A DNA stretch of 64,000 nucleotides from Oscillospiraceae bacterium (GCA_015065005.1 SVRE01000005.1:1-64000); one strand, 5' to 3'; shown: positions 43,485 through 53,072, numbered from the stretch's first letter. Translations and numbers: made by a program. The notes: generated by a model from the letters alone, not told the origin.

Positions 43485-44362
43485 TGGATATGTCGATTAA
43501 GATTACAAATGCGCAAAGGGCTGAAATTCTAACCCAAGCCCTTCCCTATATCAAGGAATACTACGGCAAAACCATAGTTATTAAATATGGCGGAAATGCA
43601 ATGATTAACGAGGAGCTTAAAGAGCAGGTAATGGAGGACATTGTCCTTTTGCACTTAATCGGCGTTAACGTTGTGCTCGTTCACGGTGGCGGCCCTGAGA
43701 TTACAGACACCTTGAAAAAAATCGGCAAGGAATCTAAGTTCGTTGGCGGACTCCGTGTAACAGACAAGGAAACTATTGACGTTGTTCAAATGGTTTTGGC
43801 TGGTAAAATCAACAAATCTCTTGTTAATAAGCTTGGAATCAACGGTGGCAGGGCAATCGGTATTTCAGGTCTCGACGGTCATATGATTAAGGCTGAGATG
43901 AAGAATAGTGAGCTTGGCTATGTTGGTAAGATTACTGAGGTTGATATAACTCCAATTAATGACCTTATCGAAAAGGGATACATTCCCGTTGTTTCTACAA
44001 TCGGTTGTGATGAAGAGGGTAATGTATATAACATTAATGCGGATACAGCCGCAGCATTTATCGCAGGTAACTTAAAGGCTGAAAGGCTTATCACAATGAC
44101 AGATATTGAGGGCATTTTGATGGATAAGGATGACCCACATTCCTTGATTCAGGAAATTGATATTAAGGGCTGTTATGAGCTGTTTGCAACAGGCGTTATC
44201 GGTGGCGGTATGATACCTAAGGTAGAATGCTGTATTGATGCAATTCGTAAGGGCGTAAAAACAGTAACTATTCTTGACGGACGTGTTCCTCACGCTTTGC
44301 TTATCGAAACCTTGACTGATGAAGGCGCGGGAACAATGGTTGTAGAGGATCTTGGTAAATGA
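43484..44362 (+). CDS. argB: Acetylglutamate kinase
   Basis: Phosphorylates N-acetylglutamate. The 292-residue protein has TIVIKYGGNAMINEEL, VNVVLVHGGGPEI, GGLRVTDKETIDVVQMVLAGKINK and INADTAAAFIAGNLKAERLI. An N-terminal helix (ITNAQRAEILTQALPYIKEYYG) of the type seen in arginine-inhibited hexameric kinases is present, so feedback inhibition by arginine is likely. ATG 43484 is used; ATG 43490 is also possible. It overlaps argD by 4 bases. Confidence 0.96.
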   Translation: MDMSIKITNAQRAEILTQALPYIKEYYGKTIVIKYGGNAMINEELKEQVMEDIVLLHLIGVNVVLVHGGGPEITDTLKKIGKESKFVGGLRVTDKETIDVVQMVLAGKINKSLVNKLGINGGRAIGISGLDGHMIKAEMKNSELGYVGKITEVDITPINDLIEKGYIPVVSTIGCDEEGNVYNINADTAAAFIAGNLKAERLITMTDIEGILMDKDDPHSLIQEIDIKGCYELFATGVIGGGMIPKVECCIDAIRKGVKTVTILDGRVPHALLIETLTDEGAGTMVVEDLGK

Positions 44363-45531
44363 GTATTAAGGAAATAGATAAAAGCTATGTAGCTGGAACC
44401 TATGGTAGATTTGATGTTGAAATCTCCCACGGAAAAGGTTCACTTGTATATGATACGCAGGGCAAGGAGTATATTGATTTATCCTCCGGAATTGCAGTAA
44501 ATACCTTTGGAATGTGCGACCCTGTGTTTATAAATGCAGTAAATGAGCAATTAAATAAGTGCCAGCATACATCTAATTTGTATTATTCTGAGCCTTGTGC
44601 TAAGCTGGCACAGCTTTTGTGTGAAAGAACAGGAGCAAAAAAGGTATTTTTTGGAAACTCAGGTGCTGAAGCAAATGAATGTGCAATTAAGGTTGCACGT
44701 CTATGGGGCAGCGAAAACAAAGGGGAGAAATATTACAATATTATCACCTTGAAAAACAGCTTCCACGGACGTACCTTAACCACATTATCAGCCACAGGGC
44801 AGGACGTTTTTCATAAATACTTCAATCCTTTAACAGAGGGGTTTTTGTACGCTGAGGCAAATAATGTTGAAAGTGTGGAAACACTTTTGATGGAAAATAA
44901 GTGCTGTGCAATCCTAATGGAGCTTGTACAGGGCGAGGGTGGAGTAATGGCATTAAATCCCGATTTTGTCAGGGGAGTGTCCATGCTTTGCCAAAAATAC
45001 AACATTCTTTTAATGATTGATGAGGTTCAGACAGGCAACGGACGTACAGGTAATTTGTATGCATACCAGGGCTATGGAATTGAGCCTGATGTTATAACCA
45101 CAGCCAAGGGCTTAGGCGGCGGCTTACCAATAGGCGCTTGCTTAATGTTTGGTAAAACTGAAAATGTGCTTGGCGCGGGCTTGCACGGCTCTACCTTTGG
45201 CGGCAACCCTGTTTCCTGTGCCGCAGGTATTTCTGTTATAGAAAGAATTGACAACACCCTGCTTAACGAGGTAAAGGAAAAATCAAAATTTGTTTTTGAT
45301 GAGCTAAACGGTGCGCAGGGCATAAAGAGCGTTAGCGGCTTAGGACTTATGATTGGTATCGAAACAGAAGCAGATGCTTCCCTTGTTATTTCCAAGTGTA
45401 TGGAAAGAGGGCTTTTGCCAATCAAAGCGAAGAATAAGGTTAGATTGTTGCCACCGCTTAATATTCCATTTGATTTGCTCAAAAAAGCGGTTAGCATCAT
45501 TAAAGAGGTTGCAAAGGAGTGTGTACAATGA
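44359..45531 (+). CDS. argD: Acetylornithine aminotransferase
   Basis: A PLP enzyme that makes acetylornithine from the semialdehyde and glutamate. The 390-residue protein has [54 protein letters not shown] and the PLP-lysine motif [15 protein letters not shown]. Length and motifs match ArgD closely. It overlaps the genes on both sides by 4 bases. Confidence 0.96.
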   Translation: MSIKEIDKSYVAGTYGRFDVEISHGKGSLVYDTQGKEYIDLSSGIAVNTFGMCDPVFINAVNEQLNKCQHTSNLYYSEPCAKLAQLLCERTGAKKVFFGNSGAEANECAIKVARLWGSENKGEKYYNIITLKNSFHGRTLTTLSATGQDVFHKYFNPLTEGFLYAEANNVESVETLLMENKCCAILMELVQGEGGVMALNPDFVRGVSMLCQKYNILLMIDEVQTGNGRTGNLYAYQGYGIEPDVITTAKGLGGGLPIGACLMFGKTENVLGAGLHGSTFGGNPVSCAAGISVIERIDNTLLNEVKEKSKFVFDELNGAQGIKSVSGLGLMIGIETEADASLVISKCMERGLLPIKAKNKVRLLPPLNIPFDLLKKAVSIIKEVAKECVQ

Positions 45532-46514
45532 ATTTAAAGGGCAGAGATTTTTTAAAGCTTCTTGATTTCACCCCTGAGGAAATCGGCGGGTTAATTGACT
45601 TAGCGGCTGAATTAAAGGCAAAAAAGAAAAACGGTATTCCCCACGCAGAGCTTTGCGGTAAGAATATCGCGCTTATATTTGAGAAAACAAGCACAAGGAC
45701 ACGTTGCAGCTTTGAGGTTGCAGCCTATGACTTAGGTATGCACGCAACCTATCTTGACCCTAAGGCATCCCAAATCGGCAAAAAGGAAAGCATTGCAGAT
45801 ACCGCAAGGGTTCTTTCCTCTATATATGACGGTATTGAATATCGCGGCTACGGACAAGAAATTGTTGAACAGCTTGCAAAGTATTCAAAGGTCCCTGTTT
45901 GGAACGGACTTACAAATGAGTTTCATCCAACACAGATTTTGGCTGACTTTTTAACAATTAAGGAGCATTTTGGTAAATTAAAGGGCATCAAGCTTGTTTA
46001 TATGGGCGATGCAAGATATAATATGGGCAATTCTTTAATGGTTGGCTGTGCTAAAATGGGTCTTGACTTTGTTGCATGCGCACCAAAGAAATATTTCCCC
46101 GACCAAGCATTAATCAATGAGTGCCTTGAAATTGCAAAGCAAACAGGCGCAACTCTCTCCTTTGAGGAAAATCCCGACATTGCTGTAAAGGGCGCAAATG
46201 TAATCTACACAGACGTGTGGGTTTCAATGGGTGAGCCAACAGAGGTATGGCAGGAAAGAATTAACGACTTGTCTCCATACCAGGTAAATAAGGTGCTTAT
46301 GTCAAAGGCAGACAAAAATGCGGTGTTTATGCACTGCTTGCCGGCATATCACGACCTTAATACAGAGGTAGGACACGAAATGGGCGAAAAATTTGGTAGG
46401 GCAGATATGGAGGTAACAGACGAGGTATTCGAGTCTGAGCAATCTATCGTATTCCAAGAGGCTGAAAACAGAATGCACACCATAAAGGCAGTAATGCTTT
46501 CAACACTCAAATAA
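45528..46514 (+). CDS. argF: Ornithine carbamoyltransferase
   Basis: Makes citrulline from ornithine and carbamoyl phosphate. The 328-residue protein has the carbamoyl-phosphate motif [48 protein letters not shown]-type ornithine loop ([12 protein letters not shown]) and [13 protein letters not shown] 45528 overlaps the argD stop; AAAGGAG lies upstream. It ends the cluster. No carAB genes are nearby. Confidence 0.97.
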   Translation: MNLKGRDFLKLLDFTPEEIGGLIDLAAELKAKKKNGIPHAELCGKNIALIFEKTSTRTRCSFEVAAYDLGMHATYLDPKASQIGKKESIADTARVLSSIYDGIEYRGYGQEIVEQLAKYSKVPVWNGLTNEFHPTQILADFLTIKEHFGKLKGIKLVYMGDARYNMGNSLMVGCAKMGLDFVACAPKKYFPDQALINECLEIAKQTGATLSFEENPDIAVKGANVIYTDVWVSMGEPTEVWQERINDLSPYQVNKVLMSKADKNAVFMHCLPAYHDLNTEVGHEMGEKFGRADMEVTDEVFESEQSIVFQEAENRMHTIKAVMLSTLK

Positions 46515-46566
46515 ATACAAAAAGCCAAGTTTAGAATATAAAATATAAAAAGCATAATTAAGATAT

Positions 46567-46613
46567 GCCTCCCCTGTGTAAGGGGAGGTGTCTTTTTTAA
46601 GACGGAAGGGTTG
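46567..46613 (+). repeat. Dispersed palindromic repeat, copy 2 (after argF)
   Basis: GCCTCCCCT-gtgta-AGGGGAGGTG, a variable middle (TCTTTTTTAAGA) and CGGAAGGGTTG. Same ends as copy 1, different inner hairpin. It may also end arg transcription. Confidence 0.85.
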
Positions 46614-46694
46614 TATTATTTTTTCAAAAAGTGTAACTTTCCTAACCGAAAATCCGTCTATATAAGTGAAGGACAAAAACGGGAGGAAATGCAT

Positions 46695-48080
46695 ATGAAA
46701 AAACTAATATCACTCACAATTTTACTTCTTTCACTTTTCTTAATGGCGTCCTGCCAAAATGAAAGCATAAGCTGTGGGCCCGGAGAAAATGACGGAAAAT
46801 ACAAGCTCACAGTAGAAGATGAATACCATATGCTAATCGAAGAGCTAAGCTGCTATTATGATGAGGGAGATACGGTTATTGTCAAAACAGGACTTGTTAT
46901 GGACGCAAATGTGGTTGTGGAGCTAAACGGCGCCAGGTCACAAAATCATTTTATTGCTAAGGATGAAAATGGCAGATATTCCCACACTGAATGGGAGTTT
47001 GTAATGCCGGCTAAGGATTCTATTTTGGAAATTACTATTTCCTCGGGTATGGATGCGATTTATTACCGTGTTGGCTTAAGTGACCCCAACAACCTTGTTG
47101 TAAATGACCTTGCCGGTATGTATACCCCGGGCGAAACCGTCAAAATCAAAACTCAAACAAGTAAATTTGAAAACTCTAACATCAGCTTTACTGCCAATAA
47201 TTTGTATGTAAAATACGAGGGTGAAACAAAGAACGAAAATGGTGAGCTTCTGTACCACGAATGGAGCTTTGTTATGCCCCACGAGGACGTTATCGTTTCC
47301 GCAGTTCTTTCCCCTATTGAATATTACTTAAACGTACAGGATGAGCGCGATTTACTTCAAAATAACATAATCGGATACTATAAAATCGGTGCTGAAATTG
47401 AAATTCATTTGAACACAGGAAATGTTCTTCTGTTCTTAAACGAGTTCCCGCTTGATTTAAGCTTGGAAGAGGTTTTAGACGAAAACAATCAGGTTCTTTA
47501 CTATAAGCAAGCAATAAAAATGCCGGATCGCCAGTCAACCTTAAGGGTTGAACCCGGTGAGCCGTTGCCCTCCTTGCATAATTTGGTTTTTATTGATGAA
47601 ACGCCTTATAAAATGTTTGAGACTGATTATTCGGGTGAGTATGCAGCGGGCGAAAAAATTACAATAACATCAAATAGCGATGTTCTTGATGCTGAGGTTA
47701 TATTAAAGGCAAACGGAATAAAAATCGAGGAAATCGGATATGATCAGTGGCAGTTTATAATGCCCCACAAGGATGTAACAATAAAAGCATATTTGATTAA
47801 TACATCATGGGGAGATAATTGGCACTATCTTAACGTGGAGGACAAGGAGCTGCTCCTTGTTGCTGGTGTATTTTATGACAGGCTTGGAGTAGTAGATGGA
47901 TACTATCAAGAGGAAGAGACTATAACTTTGTATTCGCGTGCATTGTTAATCTTGGAGGCAGATTGCGAGATTAACGTGTTGGATTATCTGTACATAGAGA
48001 GTAGAGGGATCTATGAATACAAATTTATAATGCCGGAACAAGATATTACATTAAAAATCAGTCAATTAAAGAATGAATAA
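46695..48080 (+). CDS. Lipoprotein with five MPxxD-type beta repeats
   Basis: The 461-residue protein has a lipoprotein signal peptide (KKLISLTILLLSLFLMASC). The rest is built of repeats of about 80 residues, each ending in a strand of the type FVMPAKDSILEI, FVMPHEDVIVSA, IKMPDRQSTLRV, FIMPHKDVTIKA or FIMPEQDITLKI. Such MPxxDVT endings are typical of bacterial-repeat/InlB-like beta modules in clostridial surface proteins. It is anchored to the outer membrane face by lipid; the ligand is unknown. ATG 46695 follows GGGAGG at 8 bases; the track start lies in the dispersed repeat. Confidence 0.82.
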   Translation: MKKLISLTILLLSLFLMASCQNESISCGPGENDGKYKLTVEDEYHMLIEELSCYYDEGDTVIVKTGLVMDANVVVELNGARSQNHFIAKDENGRYSHTEWEFVMPAKDSILEITISSGMDAIYYRVGLSDPNNLVVNDLAGMYTPGETVKIKTQTSKFENSNISFTANNLYVKYEGETKNENGELLYHEWSFVMPHEDVIVSAVLSPIEYYLNVQDERDLLQNNIIGYYKIGAEIEIHLNTGNVLLFLNEFPLDLSLEEVLDENNQVLYYKQAIKMPDRQSTLRVEPGEPLPSLHNLVFIDETPYKMFETDYSGEYAAGEKITITSNSDVLDAEVILKANGIKIEEIGYDQWQFIMPHKDVTIKAYLINTSWGDNWHYLNVEDKELLLVAGVFYDRLGVVDGYYQEEETITLYSRALLILEADCEINVLDYLYIESRGIYEYKFIMPEQDITLKISQLKNE

Positions 48081-48115
48081 TCATATGTACAATTGAACAT
48101 ATATAACAAATCATA

Positions 48116-48136
48116 ACCACCAGTGCAACTGGTGGT
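48116..48136. repeat. Perfect short hairpin
   Basis: ACCACCAGT-gca-ACTGGTGGT, with no T-run. Probably a palindromic repeat unit and not a terminator. Confidence 0.6.
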
Positions 48137-48240
48137 ATGCATACCCCTAGAAGGGATCTTTACAGGCTTAACCTCGGGGGAGGCGCTGAAATTTATCATA
48201 GCATTACACGCACAGCACTCCGTAAAACGGGCTGATTTTA

Positions 48241-48288
48241 GGCTCCTTTGTGTAAAGGGAGCTGTCGCAAAGCGACTGAGGGATTGTT
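48241..48288 (+). repeat. Dispersed palindromic repeat, diverged copy
   Basis: GGCTCCTTT-gtgta-AAGGGAGC followed by GTCGC-aaa-GCGAC and TGAGGGATTGTT. Same architecture as copies 1-3 with changed stem bases. Confidence 0.75.
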
Positions 48289-48301
48289 CCTCATAATCTT
48301 A

Positions 48302-48425
48302 CAACCCTTCCGTCTTGCTTCGCAATCCACCTGTCTCGCTGCGGCTCGGTCACATTTCGGCTCTGCCACCCCCCGAGTGCCATTCACTACCGAAATGACG
48401 TTCCACTACCTTACACAGGGGAGGC
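48302..48425 (-). repeat. Dispersed palindromic repeat, copy 3 (inverted, with inserted segment)
   Basis: Read on the minus strand: GCCTCCCCTGTGTAAGG, about 75 extra bases, then a GCGAAGC hairpin and GACGGAAGGGTTG. It faces the diverged copy, so the pair forms a large inverted structure. The ORF at 48248-48517 is an artefact of these repeats. Confidence 0.8.
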
Positions 48426-48518
48426 TTGCTTTTTTATGGGCTTGCGTTAAGCTCGCCCGAACTCATTGCAGTTCCTCTCGTCTTTTTCCCCTAGTAACGC
48501 CTAAAAGGCACCAATAAA

Positions 48519-48583
48519 GAAAAAGCACTCACACGAGTGCTTTTTCCAAACAAAAAATCCGCTTTGTGAAAAGCGGATTTTTT
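48519..48583. terminator. Two terminators between the repeat region and the Na/Pi gene
   Basis: GAAAAAGCACTC-acac-GAGTGCTTTTTC (48519-48546) and AAAAAATCCGCTTT-gtga-AAAGCGGATTTTTT (48552-48583). Both can work in either direction; the second ends the Na/Pi gene. Confidence 0.88.
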
Positions 48584-48586
48584 AAA

Positions 48587-50389
48587 TTAATGCTGTGATG
48601 TTGGTAAATAGTACTTTTTCTTAAATGAATTAAACTCACCTTGGAATGATTGGTCATCGCTGGTCTTAAGTGCATTCAAGTATTCGTGGGTACCAAAGCT
48701 GCTGTGTGAGGTTTCGATAATCGCAACCGCAATGTTTGAGCAGTGGTCAGAAACTCTTGAATAGTTATTGAGAAGGTCGGAAAGAACAAATCCAAGCTCA
48801 ATAGTACAAGCACCCGCTTGGAGTCTTGTGATATGGTTGGATTTTGTTCCGGAAATAAGGCCGTCAATAACCTGCTCAAGCGGTTCAACCTTGATAGCAA
48901 CGTCAATGCTGTTGTCAACAAAGGATGTAGCGGTAATATCAAGGATTTCTGAAATAGCGTTTGTTATAACCTCAATTTCAGCGGTAGCCTCCTTAGAGAA
49001 CACAATCTTTTTGGTGCTTAATTCTTCGGAAACCTTAAGTATGTTGATTGCGTGGTCGCTTAAACGCTCAAAGTCACCGATTGTATGTAGCATTTTGGAA
49101 ATTCTGATGCTGTCAGCCTGTGAAAGTGGGAAGGCGGAAAGCTGAACCAAGTAAGTGCCAAGCCTGTCCTCATACTTATCAATAATACTTTCGTTATCAA
49201 TAATTGTCTGCGCAGTTTTTGGATTATAGTTGTAAAGATTGTTAATAGCCAAATCCAATGTTTCCTTTGAAAGCTTGCACATCTCAACGGTTAAGTTACC
49301 GCACTCGGAAATAGCAACGGAAGGAGATCTTTGAATAAGAAGCGGGTCGATAAAGGCAACCTCAATCTTACTTTCCTTATCCTTCATAAGTACATAAGCA
49401 AGCTTTTCGATAAGCTTTGAGAATGGAAGGAGGATAGCGGTGGTGACAACGTTAAACAATGTATGGAATATTGCAATGGACCAAACGTCAACCTCGGAAT
49501 TTAGGAAGTCTGCACCCAATGCACTGCAAATAGCAAACGGGATAAAGCAAAGTAAAACAGCAATAATCTTAATTACAAGGTGGGTAACGGCAACACGCTT
49601 TGCATTTCTGTTAGCAGCTAAGCTGGAAATAACAGCTGTTACACATGTACCGATATTAAATCCAAGAATAAGCGGGACGGCAACATTGAAGCTCATAACA
49701 AAGCCACCACTCATAACAAGCGCCTGCAAAACGCCGACAGAGGCTGAGGAGGACTGAATTATAGTGGTAAACAGAGTTGCAATAATAAGACCTAAGAAAA
49801 TACCTGCATAGTTACCGTCAAGCCAGGAAATTACATTTGCGAAGGTATCGTTGTTATCTGTCAAGCCTTCAACAGAGCCGGACATAAGCTCCATGCCCTG
49901 CATCAAAATAGCAAAGCCTAAGCAAATAGCACCAATATCCTTGTTTTTAATGTTCTTTTTGCTTAAGAACATAATGAGCGCAATACCGATAACGGCAATA
50001 ATTGGGGTGAAGAAGGAGGGCTTTAAATAACCAAGCCAGCCTAAATCAGCACTGTTTCCTCCCAAAGCGGGAAGAGCAGTAATCCAAGGGGTGATGGTCG
50101 TACCGATGTTTGTACCCATAAGCATACCAATTGTTTGGGGCAACGTCATAATGCCGGAGCCAACAAGACCAACAATCATAACGGTAGTAGCGGATGAGGA
50201 CTGAATAACAGCAGTAACTCCGCAGCCCAGGGCCATGCCCTTAAATTTATTAGAAGAAGCCTTTTTCAAAATGGTTTCCATTTTTCCGCCTGCCATTCTT
50301 TCAAGGCCGGTTGACATAATGTTCATACCGTAAAGGAAGAAGGCAAGGCCGCCCAAAAGCATAACTAATGAAACAATTATAGTATTCAT
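48587..50389 (-). CDS. Na+/phosphate cotransporter family protein with PhoU-like tail
   Basis: The 600-residue protein has an N-terminal transporter part with two inverted repeats carrying the QSSSATT motif (VTAVIQSSSATTVMIVG and TTIIQSSSASVGVLQAL), typical of NptA/YjbB-type Na/Pi cotransporters. The C-terminal 230 residues are helical and PhoU-like (SIRISKMLHTIGDFERLSDHAINI). It could take up or export phosphate; direction is not shown by sequence. It is a single gene with promoter and terminator. Confidence 0.92.
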   Translation of the reverse strand: MNTIIVSLVMLLGGLAFFLYGMNIMSTGLERMAGGKMETILKKASSNKFKGMALGCGVTAVIQSSSATTVMIVGLVGSGIMTLPQTIGMLMGTNIGTTITPWITALPALGGNSADLGWLGYLKPSFFTPIIAVIGIALIMFLSKKNIKNKDIGAICLGFAILMQGMELMSGSVEGLTDNNDTFANVISWLDGNYAGIFLGLIIATLFTTIIQSSSASVGVLQALVMSGGFVMSFNVAVPLILGFNIGTCVTAVISSLAANRNAKRVAVTHLVIKIIAVLLCFIPFAICSALGADFLNSEVDVWSIAIFHTLFNVVTTAILLPFSKLIEKLAYVLMKDKESKIEVAFIDPLLIQRSPSVAISECGNLTVEMCKLSKETLDLAINNLYNYNPKTAQTIIDNESIIDKYEDRLGTYLVQLSAFPLSQADSIRISKMLHTIGDFERLSDHAINILKVSEELSTKKIVFSKEATAEIEVITNAISEILDITATSFVDNSIDVAIKVEPLEQVIDGLISGTKSNHITRLQAGACTIELGFVLSDLLNNYSRVSDHCSNIAVAIIETSHSSFGTHEYLNALKTSDDQSFQGEFNSFKKKYYLPTSQH

Positions 50390-50427
50390 GTAAACAGCCT
50401 TTCAAAATATAATTTTCATCGTATTAA

Positions 50428-50456
50428 ATTTTACCACAAAATTTGACAAAAATCAA
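50428..50456 (-). promoter_or_regulatory. Promoter of the Na/Pi cotransporter gene
   Basis: Minus strand: TTGATT, 17 bases, TAAAAT. It lies next to the 3' end of the SDR gene. Confidence 0.6.
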
Positions 50457-50464
50457 GAAAAAAT

Positions 50465-51220
50465 TCAGCATTTGCAAATAGGAATAAGCATGCCATGCGG
50501 TAAAACCTTTGCCAAGACCCTGTACACCTTAAACAAAGCTCTCGGGGTATATACAGCCTTGCCGTTTTTTGCAGCATTAATTGCTTTTCTTGCAACTAAT
50601 GATGGCTTAGTGGTAGGTAAGGTGTCAAACATTTTTGAAACTCCCTTGTCAATTCCCGCCACCTCTAAAAATTCAGTAGCCATAGGGCCGGGACAAACAG
50701 CTGTTACATTGATTTTTCTTTTCTTCAGCTCTTGTCTTAATCCTCGCGAAAAGCTCATAACATAAGCCTTTGTTGATGAATATACAGTTAAATTAGCATT
50801 TGGAACAAAGGAAGCAATAGAACAGGTGTTAATAATGTAGCTTTTTTCGTTCATATGCTTTAGTGCAACGGCGGTGATTTCCGTAAGCGCACGAACGTTC
50901 AAATCAACCATAGCGCCCTGTGCTTCAAAATCAGAGTCAATAACAGCTCCGAATATTCCAAAGCCTGCATTGTTTACAAGAAATTTCACACAAGGGGCTT
51001 CCTCATCTAACATTTTTTGAAGCTTCAGAATGCTTTCTTGAACAGTTAAGTCCATAGGAACGATGCGGGTTTTGATTTTTCCGAACTTCTCACTGTTTTC
51101 GCGTAGCTTTTCCTCACGCCTTGCAATTACCCAAATTTCATCAAGGCCTTCTTTTTGAATTTCCTTGTAAAACTCAACGCCAAGACCACTTGATGCGCCT
51201 GTAATAATGGCAATATTCAT
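50465..51220 (-). CDS. Short-chain dehydrogenase/reductase (SDR)
   Basis: The 251-residue protein has the cofactor loop IAIITGASSGLGVEFYKEI, the NNAGFG motif (FLVNNAGFGIFG), the catalytic Ser region (YIINTCSIASFVP), YSSTKAY with catalytic Tyr and Lys, and VCPGPMATEF. These are classical SDR features and NADP preference is likely from the basic residues after strand 2 (ARREEK). Substrate unknown. It follows the esterase gene by 9 bases on the same transcript. Confidence 0.92.
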   Translation of the reverse strand: MNIAIITGASSGLGVEFYKEIQKEGLDEIWVIARREEKLRENSEKFGKIKTRIVPMDLTVQESILKLQKMLDEEAPCVKFLVNNAGFGIFGAVIDSDFEAQGAMVDLNVRALTEITAVALKHMNEKSYIINTCSIASFVPNANLTVYSSTKAYVMSFSRGLRQELKKRKINVTAVCPGPMATEFLEVAGIDKGVSKMFDTLPTTKPSLVARKAINAAKNGKAVYTPRALFKVYRVLAKVLPHGMLIPICKC

Positions 51221-51229
51221 AAAATCTCC

Positions 51230-52003
51230 TTAGAAATTAATGTTTTTTAAGAATGTGCAAGCGCACTCAGACCAAATTCCAATGTCGTTTCTATCATATG
51301 CTAAGCCTAAGCCGTGACAGCCGTTTGGAAAAATGTGCATTTCAAAATAAACCTTGTTTTTAGCCAAAGCAGCTGCAAGCTCTAAGGAGTTTTTAATAGG
51401 TACGGCTTCATCATTTGCAGTATGCCAAATGAAGCAAGGTGGAGTATTCTCATCTATATGCTTTTCATTAGAAAACAGCTCTGCAAGCTCCTCGTTTTCC
51501 CATTCATCAGACAGTAAATTCTGTCTTGAGCCTATGTGTGTAAAGGATTTGTCCATTGTAACAACAGGGTAGCAAGGGATAAAAGCATCAGGGCGTGCGC
51601 TTAAATTATCTATTTCGTCAGCTTTCTCATAAGCTTCAAAATTATACATAGTAGCGCTGGTGCAGGTAAGATGTCCGCCGGCGGAAAAACCGCAAACAGC
51701 AATCTTTTCATACCCCATACTGCGCACAAGCCTTATTGCACGCTGTACATCACTTAAAGGGGCATACTTGTGGCAAGGAGCAACGTTATAATCAAGAGTG
51801 AATGCGTTGATGCCGTGCTTGTTAAACATTTCTGCAATCGGCTCACGTTCGTGGTCGGCTTTGCAGCCGTATCCGCCACCTGGGCAAACAATCACAGCGG
51901 TCTTTTTATCGTTAACCTTGAATTCAGTTACGGAAGGACGGAACTGGTTGTTAGTAAATTCAATGTAAGGGGGATTTTCCCACAGCATAGTTTTTGTGTT
52001 CAT
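51230..52003 (-). CDS. Alpha/beta hydrolase, carbohydrate-esterase-like
   Basis: The 257-residue protein has the esterase fold order: KKTAVIVCPGGGYGCKADHE (oxyanion-hole GGGY), the nucleophile elbow CGFSAGGHLTCTSA with catalytic Ser, a catalytic Asp in WHTANDEAVP and a late His in PNGCHGLG. It resembles acetyl-xylan esterase-like (BD-FAE/Aes-type) hydrolases. No signal peptide is left once the start is moved to ATG 52003 (GAGGTG ribosome site), so it is cytosolic and may deacetylate imported oligosaccharides (inference). Confidence 0.88.
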   Translation of the reverse strand: MNTKTMLWENPPYIEFTNNQFRPSVTEFKVNDKKTAVIVCPGGGYGCKADHEREPIAEMFNKHGINAFTLDYNVAPCHKYAPLSDVQRAIRLVRSMGYEKIAVCGFSAGGHLTCTSATMYNFEAYEKADEIDNLSARPDAFIPCYPVVTMDKSFTHIGSRQNLLSDEWENEELAELFSNEKHIDENTPPCFIWHTANDEAVPIKNSLELAAALAKNKVYFEMHIFPNGCHGLGLAYDRNDIGIWSECACTFLKNINF

Positions 52004-52052
52004 ATTACACCTCGAAAAATTAAATTGTACGGACAAGCCATACTTTACTAAC

Positions 52053-52081
52053 AGTATAACACTTTTATAATAATGTGTCAA
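52053..52081 (-). promoter_or_regulatory. Promoter of the esterase-SDR operon
   Basis: Minus strand: TTGACA, 17 bases, TATACT. Confidence 0.85.
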
Positions 52082-52137
52082 CAAAAAACATTGTGGGAAA
52101 ATTCAAGAAAAAATCTTTGGAAAAATAAAAAACACTA

Positions 52138-52166
52138 TTGACAAACAAAATTTTGTGTGATAATAT
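52138..52166 (+). promoter_or_regulatory. Promoter of tRNA-Lys
   Basis: TTGACA, 17 bases, TAATAT, 20 bases before the tRNA. Confidence 0.8.
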
Positions 52167-52185
52167 ATATAGGCATTAAAAATGC

Positions 52186-52261
52186 GCCCTTGTAGCTCAG
52201 AAGGTAGAGCACTTGACTTTTAATCAAGGTGTCCGGAGTTCGAATCTCCGCAAGAGCACCA
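52186..52261 (+). tRNA. tRNA-Lys (anticodon TTT), CCA encoded
   Basis: D arm AGCTCAGAAGGTAGAGC, anticodon arm CTTGA-CTTTTAA-TCAAG with anticodon TTT, T arm CGGAG-TTCGAAT-CTCCG and encoded ACCA. The acceptor stem GCCCTTG/CAAGAGC has a C-A mismatch at pair 3:70; all other arms are perfect. Confidence 0.95.
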
Positions 52262-52262
52262 A

Positions 52263-52297
52263 AAAAGCCCGTAAACGCTTGCGTTACGGGCTTTTGA
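52263..52297. terminator. Terminator of tRNA-Lys and of the convergent membrane protein gene
   Basis: AAAAGCCCGTAA-acgcttgcg-TTACGGGCTTTT, symmetrical with A- and T-runs. Confidence 0.88.
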
Positions 52298-52298
52298 T

Positions 52299-52802
52299 TT
52301 ATTTGTCTTCGGTAAATTGAAAGAACAGGTCAAAATAATCATCCCTGACTCCAATAGCGAAAAACAAGTCAGACTCTTCGATTTCGAGGGTTGGCTCTAA
52401 TTCTCCGGTTTCAAATTTATTCCATTCGCTTGAATACAAGTCACTAAACTCAATAAAATATCTTTCGTTTTTCTTAGTTACAGTCCATTGAATGTTATCA
52501 ATAGAAAAGCCATCGGCTGATTTGTTAATATTAGATGGAGTGTATTTGTATTCAAAGGAGCAGGTGCCATCATCGTCAAAAGTAAATGTATACTTGGAAA
52601 TGCCAATTGTGTTAAATGGAGAACTAATACTTTTGTGAGTAGCATGTGCGGATAGGACAGACCCACTTATCATATCCTCATAATACTGAACTTTTTCTTT
52701 AACCTCTTGTTTGTAGTTAATGACACATATAGATGTTCCTATGACAACAGCAGCTAGAACTAATAGAGCTATCATTATCTTAGAGTCTTTTCTTTTGTCC
52801 AT
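52299..52802 (-). CDS. Membrane-anchored extracytoplasmic protein, unknown function
   Basis: The 167-residue protein has one N-terminal membrane helix (IMIALLVLAAVVIGTSICVINY) after a short basic tail (MDKRKDSK), and an outer domain rich in beta-strand residues (KYTFTFDDDGTCSFEYKYTP, IQWTVTKKNERYFIEFSDLY). No known motif is recognised. It stands alone with its own promoter. A small beta-sandwich or lipocalin-like domain is possible but not shown. Confidence 0.7.
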   Translation of the reverse strand: MDKRKDSKIMIALLVLAAVVIGTSICVINYKQEVKEKVQYYEDMISGSVLSAHATHKSISSPFNTIGISKYTFTFDDDGTCSFEYKYTPSNINKSADGFSIDNIQWTVTKKNERYFIEFSDLYSSEWNKFETGELEPTLEIEESDLFFAIGVRDDYFDLFFQFTEDK

Positions 52803-52839
52803 AATCTAAACTCTCCTTGAAAATTAAAATGTCTTTACA

Positions 52840-52868
52840 ATTATACAACTTTTTTTGATTTGTGTCAA
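52840..52868 (-). promoter_or_regulatory. Promoter of the membrane-anchored protein gene
   Basis: Minus strand: TTGACA, 17 bases, TATAAT, a perfect consensus. Confidence 0.88.
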
Positions 52869-52980
52869 GAAATAATTTGCTTTTAGAACTGTAACATAGT
52901 ACATTGTCAAAATGTGAACCTCTTGCCGTTAAAGCATACATAAATATTTTATATTATTATCAAAAAATCGTTTTAGCAAC

Positions 52981-53009
52981 TTGACAAATTTTCCTTAATA
53001 TGTTATATT
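52981..53009 (+). promoter_or_regulatory. Promoter of the large secreted protein gene
   Basis: TTGACA, 17 bases, TATATT. Confidence 0.8.
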
Positions 53010-53072
53010 ATTATTGTGATAAATTAACAAATTATGCTTTTTAGGCGAATTTGTGTTTCAGGAGGAAAACAA

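Noticed and set aside
48248-48517. 89-residue ORF
   Set aside because: It lies entirely in inverted palindromic repeats, has no ribosome site and its translation has no domain-like pattern.
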